Part shown: in pieces, positions 46,701-58,700 of the stretch | Layout: each line of letters starts with the position of its first letter | Position numbering within the stretch: position 1 is the stretch's first letter | Assembly (NCBI GenBank): GCA_014155875.1 | Contig: JACEFZ010014598.1 | Location: 186,001 to 250,000 of the forward strand | Direction: 5' to 3' | Source: Cepaea nemoralis | Taxonomy: Eukaryota > Mollusca > Gastropoda > Stylommatophora > Helicidae | DNA: 64,000 nt | The notes under the pieces: generated by a model | What the model was told of the DNA's origin: nothing | Databases searched by the model: none | The model's input: only the letters and a program-made list of their open reading frames with translations | Position numbers and translations under genes: made by a program

Positions 46701-49700
46701 GGGGATCAGGTTGATATTTGCTTGGTTTAATCTAATTATCTTTGTCTTACCTCTATGAATTGTTAGACCTAATTCACATATTTATTTTTGGGGGATTTGT
46801 AAGTCAGTCCTGTACCATTACCAAACCTGTGGTGTAAATGCATTGAAGCCCGACCACATGTGAACCCCTACCCAAAGCAGTCACAGTCTATACGATATCA
46901 ATGATTGTGTTATTATGAGATATAAAGGAATGTGACACTATTGTAAAATAATATTTTGTTATTTGACAATGACATTGCTTTCTATTTTGAACCATAAGTA
47001 TGAAGATAATTACAAGTGTTTGTATGTCTCAGCCAGGAAAGTGTTTGACCAAGTTATTGTCTCAGCCTGGAACAGCACCCGGGTGATTGTCTCTTGGGTG
47101 TTTCTCCCGGAGTTTGCCGGCTATGAGTACAATGTCACGCTGACAAAACAGCTCCTAGGAAATGGTGATTGTGACAGTGAAGGAGGTCCTCCACAAGTGG
47201 TAATGTTAATTATTTTCTTTGTGTTTGATTTGTTATTGGGGATGCAACAAAAGAGATGAGTGCAGTCAACGACTAATTGCTTTGAAGTATAAAAAACCAT
47301 AACCCTACCCCACCTGCATGTTGTGGTCCTGGAAACAAGCTATATCACTGGAGTCTTGTTGAGAGAGTTATTGGGCCCAATGCAGGAAGACAAACCATTG
47401 CAGGAAGACAAAACAATGTAGGAAGGCAAAACAATGCAGGAAGACAAAACAATGCAGGAAGACAAACCAATGCAGGAAGACAAACCATTGTAGGAAGACA
47501 AACCAATTCAGGAGGACAAACCATTGTAGGAAGACAAACCAATGCAGGAAGACAAACCAATGAAGGAAGACAAAACAATGCAGGAAGACAAACCAATGCA
47601 GGAAGACAAACCAATGCAGGAAGACAAACCAATGCAGGAAGACAAATCAATGCAGGAAGACAAACCAAGACACACCACCTGAAAGAAGCAATTATGGCAG
47701 CTTTACTGTAAATTTATGAACACAATGACCATGTATTTTATCAAGCCTAACAAGAAACAGTAAGAAAAAGACTCAGTATATTAAAGAAGACAGAAATAAA
47801 TAACATACAACTAAAGTTTAAATGGGAACCTGTGGTTGTACAGTGCCCAGCTCGCTTGCCTGCCAGCCTGGTGATCACGTGTTCAAATCATTATCGATGC
47901 AGATCTGAAAAATTGATCTGGTTGACTCAGCTTAAAATGGCTACCAGGAAATGTCCTTCGAAGTAAAGGCGGCCGACATGATATTCACCTCATCATGCAA
48001 CAAGTGCTGATGTGTCTATACAAATATGGGCCTAGCACCATATACCTAATGTGCCTGAAGACATGGAAAGGCGTCTTTTACTTTACTTTTACTTATAATG
48101 TAAATTAACAGATTCTGGGCCAAACAAAAAATAGGTTTGGATCAAACAAAAATGGATGGCGGAAAATGGGAATTAGGAGTGTGTCATAGTTTGACTTAAA
48201 AGTTGTTAACATGTTTGCAGACATGTTTGTTGAATTATAACAACAACATTTCGGTAATATAAACCCATGGCAGATATGATAAATCATTTAGGATGATTAA
48301 TCATCCCATGGCAACTTAATCAGTTCAGTTATTAATTAAAAGATTAGGCCTGATATTATCAACAATAAGTCATGCAGAACATGGTGGTGAGTTGCCAAAC
48401 TTAATGTACACACATTTTAGAGTCAGCTCATTTGATGTTTATTTCCTGTATGTAGTATCAATGTAGCTGAATGGATAAGAGCACTCACTTTTAAAACTTC
48501 CAGTGTGCTGATGGCAGGGTGGGGGGGGGATGAGGGCGGTAATTCCCTACACCTGTCAGTTTGACTTAAATGTTAAAGTCTCATTCAGAAAGCAATGGCA
48601 AACTATTGAATGTCAATCAACCAATCAATCAGGTGCCGTCTCCACAATGAAGGTTGGTTGCAATGGATCTCCAACACTGTCTGTCTCTTGCCCTGACTTG
48701 CTGATGAAGGCTAGTGGCCACAACATCCTGTATGTGTCGTAATTCTGTTATGTAAAGCTGCACTACTTTGTGTCATTTTATATTGTTTACATTTTCACAG
48801 CTTTACCGCAGTTCCACCAAATTTTATTCATATCTTGCCCTGACTGTACATTCTGTCAGACTGATGTTCGTCAATCTATTGATGTTATCTTCCCACTTGT
48901 ATCATTGCCTGCCTCTTAGTCGCTTGCCCTCAACCTTGCCCTCCAATATGGTTTTTATGAGTGTTATGAATTTTAACGTGGCCAAAATATTTCACTTGCC
49001 TCCTCTTTATTTCTTTCATCAACTCTACTGAATGTAAAAGTGCCTAACAAATCAGCCTAGGGTTGGTGTTGATTGCAAATGTCCTGCAAAGGACTTGCAC
49101 AATTTTTATATAATATCAATTTTTTTGTTTAGAAAGTTTGCCTGTTTGGTCTTTGTTTGTGACTTGTCTTGCTGTATTATATCCCAGTTTTGTGTATTCT
49201 GTGGTTTTGATGTACTATATATATGACAGGAAGCTGCCGCAGCCTCATGGCTAGAAGCTCACCTGTGGTAGTCATGGGTTTGAATTCACATTGAGGCAGA
49301 TTGTAAAAATGACCTGGCCTCCCAGCTCAAACCAGCTTAACATGGGTACCAGGAGTTGTCTTGGGAAGTGAAGGTGACCAGCTTATTAGTATAGTACAGG
49401 GTGTATTTTTAATGACTGTGGGGGTTTTGAAAATGTTTCTGTTCCAAGTTTTGTATTTACCTTTTATGTTGCGTGAATTCCACAGAGGGTGAATACAAAA
49501 CTCGGAACAGCAGTATTTTAAAAAACCCCACAGTCATTAAAAATACACCCTATACATGATTTTAAAGAAACCATGAACAAATAACCAGTACCATTACAGG
49601 CCCCAAATATTTTCTCACAGACCTTTAATAGTTAATAACCATGATCTTTGCCTTGTATGCTTGCCAGTTCTTTTGCCTCTGTTCTGTTCTGTTCTAGCTT

Positions 49701-52700
49701 TCATCTCTCAATAAAGCATAGGCCATCAACCAACTCACACCAAGCCCTTTGAAGACTTGTTCATGACTGGTTAGATTTTGTAGCTTAAGTCGTCTATGGA
49801 TTGAGCCAGCCTCATGCTAACCCTCTTTAGTTGCCTCTCAGGACATTCATATTAGGCTACAATGTTATTATTCTTTAACTGATTCAGTGCTAAATAGAAA
49901 CTAGGCTTAGATCAAACATGATACATAATTAATTGAACTGTTATTTACTGCCTATAGTACCTTACAATGTAGAGCAGGGTGGGTTTTGAGCCTGAGAAAT
50001 TTAAAGCCTCTTGGCTAGTGCAAACGCTGTGAACAATGGTATGAGTCAGTGATCCGGGGTTTGTTTCCGGATCCGGTCAAGGATACACACTACTGACGAG
50101 CTCAAACGAGAGCGAAACTCGAGTTTAGTGCTTCCACATTGACGTGGATAGGCCTTAGGTTCATACCAGAATACGATCAGTGTTGCCAGTAGTGGGTTGT
50201 GCTCAATATTTAAATCTCAAATCCCGAAACAACCAAATAAATCAGTGGTATGAGTGCCAGTCACTCTTAAAGCAATGGCAATCTATTGACAGTAAACTTG
50301 CCCAGAAATTACAAACAACCAGAAAATACTGGAGGATATCTGCTACGTCCTGTCAAGGATATGTAACTAACTTTAACTTATGGCCTGGGTAACAAACAAG
50401 TGCAGTTCATTTGTTGAGAGTTGATAGTTGAGTCAGAAGCGACATCACAGCAATAGGGGCACTCCCATAATTCTCTGTCCTCATCTGCAACAGTTCGTTT
50501 GTATTTATCTCTAAACTTTTGAAGTCATTGTTGACATTTCAGATAGTGCCATCGCAGGTGAAAAATTCTTCTTACGTATTTGATGACTTATTAACTTGGA
50601 GCATCTACAAAATCACAGTTTCAGCCATTGCTCTGTCAGCTCAACTCAGAGAGACTTACAGTCAGAATGTGACAACTTTCCCTGTGTGTAAGTTGCAAAT
50701 TGTTCTCACACTTACAACTAGTACAACTTTACCTTTGTTGTAAGTAATTACGTTGTTCACAAGAAATACTTGCAACTAGAGTATAACATGGATGGAATCT
50801 ATCTAGAAGAGTAACCTGACACAAATGCATACCCAAGTTGAGGTATATAACTAGATGTGATGCATTTCTCATGAAAGGACTTCTGGCTCCCAGCATGGCG
50901 GTTAGGCATTGAACCACTACGGTCTCTGGAGTATTTATCTTTGTGGCTGCGGTTTGCATTTCGCATTTTCCTCATGTTGGACTGGTAGTATATGGTTCCG
51001 TCGCCCTGCTACTGAGTGAGTGCATGGTGCGACTCTGTGAGCTGTGATATTCACGTGGAATGCTTTTACATGTCCGCTTTTGTTTGTACAGTGACCTGCA
51101 TATTCGGAACATTGGCTACCGGCTGTTGCTGAATTGATTGATTTGCCTTTTGAAAACGGTTCAGGAGTGCCAGGGACTCCTGGGAATCAGCACTGAAGCT
51201 ACGGAGTTCGTGCTTTATGTGGCGCTTTCGGCGGGTAGCCCTGCGGAATCAGACCAAGCCATGTGAGAAAACCTGGGTCAGTGAGGTCTTTCTGGTGACT
51301 GCCGATTACATCGACGATGAACTGTGGTTTTCATGGATGACTTTTGTGTTGACATTCTGGCGGCGGCATTATGCAGTGTACCTGTACGGGCTATTGGATT
51401 GCCGAGACTCCTGTCTATTCCACTTTTCACATTGGACAGTGGGGAGCATTTTGTGTGATATTCACTGGCACAGGAACTATTTCTCATGAAAGAGGAACAA
51501 AAAAGAAGAAGAAAACAGTTCTTCTTGTATGTAAGTAAGTAAATTATTCACAAGAGCTGCTTACAGCTAGAATGTAACAATTCTTCCTGCTAGTAAATTA
51601 TTCAATTGATCACCAAAGGTACTTAAGCTAGAATATAACACTTCTTCCTATTTGTAAGCAATTAAATAGTTCACAAGAGGTAGAAATTGCTAGAATACAA
51701 CCTGTTCTATTTTTAGGTAAGTAAATTGTTCACTAAAGGTACCCACAGCTAGATTATAAAAACTGTTACTTTTTGTGGCAGACAGTTTATTTCCTGAGCA
51801 ATATCTATACTCTGAATATGACAAATCTAACTTCTGTTGTTAAATATGTTGTGAGAAATATCCATACTCAGTGTATGATAATCTTACTTCTTGGAATTAA
51901 ATAAGTATTTTATGAAAGATGACAGAAGTCAAAATGTGACAACCCCATTTTCTTATTAGGTATTATGTATTCCACAAGATACCTTAATCCAGAAAGTGAC
52001 AAATCTTTCTTCTTGTAAGTTGTGAAATAATTACTGAAAGTAGTTAAATACTTTTTGTGATACATACAGCAAGAATGTGACAAACTTGTACCTGATAGGT
52101 AATGACATTTTAATTTGAGATATTGTCAATCAGAATCTGTCTTCTGGTAACTATTTCTGACACAGGACTGCAAGCAGAAATTGTAATAATGATTAAATTA
52201 CACATCTTTTCTAAACCACAAAGAATGAGCAATTGGAACATCAAAGGGAGGTGCTGTATGTGTGAATATACAGAAGAATACATTGGATTTCCTGGAAATT
52301 GAAAACACAACAAAGAAGTCTTAAAGAAGCTAGAAATTAAAAGAGTGCTGATGCAAGTAATGAAGAAGAGACATAAGATATTTTGGCCACATTAATAGGC
52401 ATGCCACTCTTAGAAAAACAATATGAAGAACAAGTCAAAGGCAATTGAGTAAGAGGTAAACAGCGACATACGTGGAACGATAACATCAAGAGATGGACTA
52501 ACAGCAGTCTGTGTGCAACCAAAATGAGAGAAAGAAAGTATTTTTGTAAGCGTGGTAAGCGTGGGCAGTCATGTTCTGCCATCTCACTCGATCACCAGAG
52601 TCGTGGATCAGCTCTGTGTTCCTGTCTCGACCATGCCACGTGGCCAAGCCATCCAGGTATTTACTTCTAAGTCTTCCCCTTGGTCTCTTCCCTTTGATCT

Positions 52701-55700
52701 TGCCAGTCGTCACCAAGTTCTCCAATTCATTTCTTCTCATAACATGCCCAAAATATTTTGACTGTCTACGTCTAATGACTCTAATCAGTTTATGATTTTG
52801 AAGATATATTGCAACAATCCATCATTTACCATAGAAGGCACTTGATTCATAAATAAATCATCCCAATGTTACAGTGTTACTCATATACTTTTGCATGAGT
52901 GTGATAATGTTCCATTGTTTTATTTTTATTACCTGTGCCACTTTATTTAGAATGTTATATTTTCTAGTCATTACCTATGGTACCTGTATGAGAATTTATT
53001 GTTTCATTGTTGTCAAGCCGTCTGCCTCTCGCTCCGAAGGTTGTAGGTTCGATTCCAGGCTACATCTTTCGGTTCATGAGTGCATTTTTCTCAGAGACTC
53101 CTGGGGGTCGTTGCTGGAGATATGTGGTTCGTGCTTTATGTGACGCTTTCAGCAGGCAGCCCTGTGTAAAGAGACTGAGTCGTATGGGATAAAACCCGGT
53201 GCTATGAAGTTGATCCTCTCAACTTTTAAGACTTTTTAAGCACTGTTGTATCCGCATCACCTGCTGGAGAATGTTAAATTATCTATTTGTTATGTCTAGA
53301 CTCCATTCACCCCACACCTGCTCATGATTATCTCTCATATTGCAGTACCCAACGGTACAATCACAGACATCAGTTACGACAGCATCACCTCAACAGAAGT
53401 GGTACTCTCTTGGAAACCATTGCCCTGCAGTGAACGAAAAGGTATCATGCTGTTTAATTTACAAATTAATCTATTTGTCTTTCTCTTATGGTAACTTATT
53501 TGTCTTCCTCTTATGGTCACTGTCTTTGATGATTAAACCACCAAGTGAGTTCTGAAGATAAACTTTAGCATTTTTAGGAGATTTTATTTAGTCCCATACA
53601 GCTTGGAATGTCCTTTTTTATTCAGTTGACCAGTGTATCTTTCTTAGCTCACTGTAAGAAGCAAAGATTAACTGATTTTAAATGACTTCTTCCTTCACTA
53701 TTTATTCCCCATTGGGACATAGGCCCTCAATCAACTCACAAAGGCCTCCTATCCTTAGCTACCTCAAGCAGCTCTCTCCATATTCTCCCTATATTATTCA
53801 TTTCTATTTCTACTTCTCTTCTCTATCTATTTTTAGTATTCCTCTAATTCTTTTGCCCTGTGAATTCTAGATACAGGTTTTTCTATTTATACTATTCTCA
53901 AATTTTCTTAATGTATGTTCTATCTTGCACCAGAATTTGAAAGCCAGCAGATTTTAAATGTTAAATGTGGAATAATTAGAAAGAGAAAGATAATTCATTG
54001 GTTGTTTTGTTGGTTGGTTGTGACTCCACTGGAAGACTGTAAGTTGTAACTCTTAACTGATTAAGTGATATGGGATGCTTAATTGTCTTAAGCAACTTTC
54101 TGTATCTGCCATAGGCTTATATATTACAAAAATGTTGTCATTGTGAAATGTCTCAATTAAAATATCAATACAGTAGTTTTCCCTAAGCAATCTCCTTTGA
54201 TATATAATACAACATGTCTGCTACCTTTTTAACAACTTTGGAGTCATAACTGTGATACACACCTCCTTCCCATTTCCTCCTAGGAAAGTTTCCTAGATTT
54301 TACTACATGATTTTCCTAGGAGATTTTCTTAGGTGAAACGAAGTAACCAATGTGACTTAATACCTAATGATTGCAAAAAGATCGGTTTAAAAAAAACAAA
54401 CAGATATTTTAATTAACAAACATAAAATGTGTTACTCTTTCTATGCAGGCCCATTAAAATCTTACGACCTATTGGTTACGGCGGTTGAGGACTCCAATGC
54501 TTCTGCAACGACCTACTTCACAAACTCATCCAGATTCAGACTGATCAATCTGTCCACTTACACAAACTACTCTCTACAGATACGGTACACAAACGTGGCA
54601 GGGGCTGGACCATGGAGTGAAGAGTTTCTCTTTACATCTGGACAAGATGGTCAGTCTCATATTTTTCTATTGCATGTTTCCCAATGTGGGCAGTATGTTT
54701 CTAGTGCATGTTTCCCAATGTGGGCAGTATGTTTCTAGTGCATGTTTCCCAAAGTGGGCAGTATGTTTCTAGTGCATGTTTCCCAAAGTGGGGCAGTATG
54801 TTTCTAGTGCATGTTTCCCAAAGTGGGCAGTACATGTCATATTTTCTAGTGCATGTTTCCCAAAGTGGGCAGTATGTTTCTAGTGCATGTTTCCCAAAGT
54901 GGGCAGTACATGTCATATTTTCTAGTGCATGTTTCCCAAAGTGGGCAGTATGTTTCTAGTGCATGTTTCCCAAAGTGGGCAGTATGTTTCTAGTACATGT
55001 TTCCCAAAGTGGGGCAGTATGTTTCTAGTGCATGTTTCCCAAAGTGGGCAGTACATGTCATATTTTCTAGTGCATGTTTCCCAAAGTGGGCAGTATGTTT
55101 CTAGTGCATGTTTCCCAAAGTGGGCAGTACATGTCATATTTTCTAGTGCATGTTTCCCAAAGTGGGCAGTATGTTTCTAGTGCATGTTTCCCAAAGTGGG
55201 CAGTATGTTTCTAGTGCATGTTTCCCAATGTGGGCAGTATGTTTCTAGTGCATGTTTCCCAAAGTGGGCAGTACATGTCATATTTTCTAGTGCATGTTTC
55301 CCAAAGTGGGCAGTATGTTTCTAGTGCATGTTTCCCAAAGTGGGCAGTACATGTCATATTTTCTAGTGCATGTTTCCCAAAGTGGGCAGTACATGTCATA
55401 TTTTCTAGTGCATGTTTCCCAAAGTGGGCAGTACATGTCATATTTTCTAGTGCATGTTTCCCAAAGTGGGCAGTATGTTTCTAGTGCATGTTTCCCAAAG
55501 TGGGGCAGTATGTTTCTAGTGCATGTTTCCCAAAGTGGGCAGTACATGTCATATTTTCTAGTGCATGTTTCCCAAAGTGGGCAGTACATGTCATATTTTC
55601 TAGTGCATGTTTCCCAAAGTGGGGCAGTATGTTTCTAGTGCATGTTTCCCAAAGTGGGCAGTACATGTCATATTTTCTAGTGCATGTTTCCCAAAGTGGG

Positions 55701-58700
55701 CAGTACATGTCATATTTTCTAGTGCATGTTTCCCAAAGTGGGCAGTATGTTTCTAGTGCATGTTTCCCAAAGTGGGCAGTATGTTTCTAGTGCATGTTTC
55801 CCAAAGTGGGGCAGTATGTTTCTAGTGCATGTTTCCCAAAGTGGGCAGTACATGTCATATTTTCTAGTGCATGTTTCCCAAAGTGGGCAGTATGTTTCTA
55901 GTGCATGTTTCCCAAAGTGGGCAGTACATGTCATATTTTCTAGTGCATGTTTCCCAAAGTGGGCAGTATGTTTCTAGTGCATGTTTCCCAAAGTGGGCAG
56001 TATGTTTCTAGTACATGTTTCCCAAAGTGGGGCAGTATGTTTCTAGTGCATGTTTCCCAAAGTGGGCAGTACATGTCATATTTTCTAGTGCATGTTTCCC
56101 AAAGTGGGCAGTATGTTTCTAGTGCATGTTTCCCAAAGTGGGCAGTACATGTCATATTTTCTAGTGCATGTTTCCCAAAGTGGGCAGTATGTTTCTAGTG
56201 CATGTTTCCCAAAGTGGGCAGTATGTTTCTAGTGCATGTTTCCCAATGTGGGCAGTATGTTTCTAGTGCATGTTTCCCAAAGTGGGCAGTACATGTCATA
56301 TTTTCTAGTGCATGTTTCCCAAAGTGGGCAGTATGTTTCTAGTGCATGTTTCCCAAAGTGGGCAGTACATGTCATATTTTCTAGTGCATGTTTCCCAAAG
56401 TGGGCAGTACATGTCATATTTTCTAGTGCATGTTTCCCAAAGTGGGCAGTACATGTCATATTTTCTAGTGCATGTTTCCCAAAGTGGGCAGTATGTTTCT
56501 AGTGCATGTTTCCCAATGTGGACAGTATGTTTCTAGTGCATGTTTCCCAAAGTGGGCAGTATGTTTCTAGTGCATGTTTCCCAATGTGGGCAGTATGTTT
56601 CTAGTGCATGTTTCCCAAAGTGGGCAGTACATGTCATATTTTCTAGTGCATGTTTCCCAAAGTGGGCAGTATGTTTCTAGTGCATGTTTCCCAAAGTGGG
56701 CAGTACATGTCATTTTTCTAGTGCATGTTTCCCAAAGTGGGCTGTACATGTCACATTTTCTAGTGCATGTTTCCCAAAGTGGACAGTATGTCTCATATTT
56801 TCTAGTGCATGTTTCCCAAAGTGGACAGTACGTCTCATATTTTCTAGTGCATGTTCCCCAAAGTGGGCAGTATGTCTCATATTTTCTAGTGCATGTTCCC
56901 CAAAGTGGACAGTACTCTCATATTTTCTAGTGCATGTTCCCCAAAGTGGGCAGTATGTCTCATATTTTCTAGCGCATGTTCCCCAAAGTGGACAGTACGT
57001 CTCATATTTTCTAGTGCATGTTCCCCAAAGTGGACAGTACGTCTCATATTTTCTAGTGCATGTTTCCCAAAGTGGACAGTACATCTCATATTTTCTAGTG
57101 CATTTCCCCAAAGTGGACAGTACGTCTCATATTTTCTAGTGCATGTTCCCCAAAGTGGGCAGTATGTCTCATATTTTCTAGTGCATGTTTCTCTAGGTGG
57201 GCAGTTATGTCATATTTTCTACAGCTGTCTTTCCAAAGAGGACAGTATCTTGTCATATTTTCAATAGTGTTTGCCAAAGTGGACTGTCCCTGTCATATTT
57301 TCTAGAGTAGTATTTCTCAAAGTGGAAGGTACCATGTTATATTTTCTAAAGCAGTCTTTCCAAAGTCAGCTGTTTCACAGTAGATGGCCAGAGTGTGTGG
57401 TGATCCATACCTTGTCATTGTTTCTAGAGCAAGGCAACAACCACTGAAAAAAATTAAGAGTGCATTACCTTCGGATTGGCAAACTGTATACTCAAAACAA
57501 TGTATTCCCTTAGTGAATTAAAGCACAGAAGCCAAAAACAATATGTCAGAGCCATGCTGCAGAGTTATATATCATATGAAGTGAATAACTGAATAATATT
57601 TCAGCTGAAATAATTAAAACACATAGTCACAGGTATTATTCGAATGTGGAGCGTCTGTTATCCCCATGGCAATTTAAAATTTAACATTAAATCTTGTTGT
57701 TTGCGTAAATCGAGCTCCATAATGTTTGTGGCATCTGTGTTTATCTATATACTGACCATTCGTAAAAACAAGATTATGCGTGAGGCAATGGTCTGGACAC
57801 ACTGGGATGAGTATAGTTAGTTAGTTAGTTAGTCGAGGTTCCAACTTTATGGCAATGGGTCGTCCCCATTATGCTCCATTCCTATACCAGTGAATATCAC
57901 ACAAAATGCTCCCCACTGTCCAATGTGAAAAGTGGAACAGACAGGAGTCTCGGCAATCCAACAGCCCGCACAGATACACTGTGCATAATGCCACCGCCAG
58001 AATGCCAACACAAAGTCCTCTACGGAAACCACAGTTCATCGTCGATGGAATCGGCAGTCACCAGAAAGACCTCATTAACCCAGGTTTTCTCACATGGCTC
58101 TGTCTCTATCTGCAGAGCGACACCGCTGAAAGCATCACATTAAGCACGAACTCCGTAGCTCCAGTGCCGACTCCCAGGAGTCACCTGAAAAATGCATTCG
58201 TGAACCGAAAAGGCAAATCAGTCAATTCAGCAACAGCCGGTAGCCATTGTTCCGAACATGCAGGTCACTGTGCAAACAAAAGCGGGTTCCCAGGTGAACT
58301 CAGCTTCAAATGGGTACCAGGAAAATATATATATAAATACCAACCACATCACCAACCTGGTGCTGATTAGTCTTAAAAAATATGGGTCTTGCACCATGTA
58401 CCCTATGCATCATGAGGCATTAAAAACAGTCCTGTATTTGTTCAATTATTTGTACTTATATGTTTCTTGCTTGCCTGATGGTCTAATGGCCTGACAATCT
58501 GATGGTCTGATAGTCTGATTCCCTGATGATCTGACAGTCTGATGATCTGACAGTCTGAAGGTCTGACAGTCTGATTCCCTGATGATCTGACAGTCTGATT
58601 CCCTGATGATCTGACAGTCTGATGGTCTGACAGTCTGATTGCCTGATGATCTGACAGTCTGATGGTCTGACAGTCTGATGGTCTGACAGTCTGATGGTTT

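Noticed and set aside
47345..47668. 107-codon Leu/Cys/Pro-rich frame on the minus strand
   Set aside because: A read-through of the 18-bp minisatellite.
48460..48560. tRNA-like sequence 'gtagctgaatggataagagc'
   Set aside because: Resembles a tRNA A box only; no complete cloverleaf, probably a SINE remnant.
54701..57277. Many 60-150-codon frames on both strands (e.g. repeats of FPKWAVCF or TCTAHFGKHALE)
   Set aside because: They are frames through the 34/42-bp satellite in intron 12, not proteins; both strands are open and the frame depends on unit length.
57906..58370. 154-codon open frame on the plus strand
   Set aside because: It runs antisense through the ~430-bp SINE-like element; no protein features.
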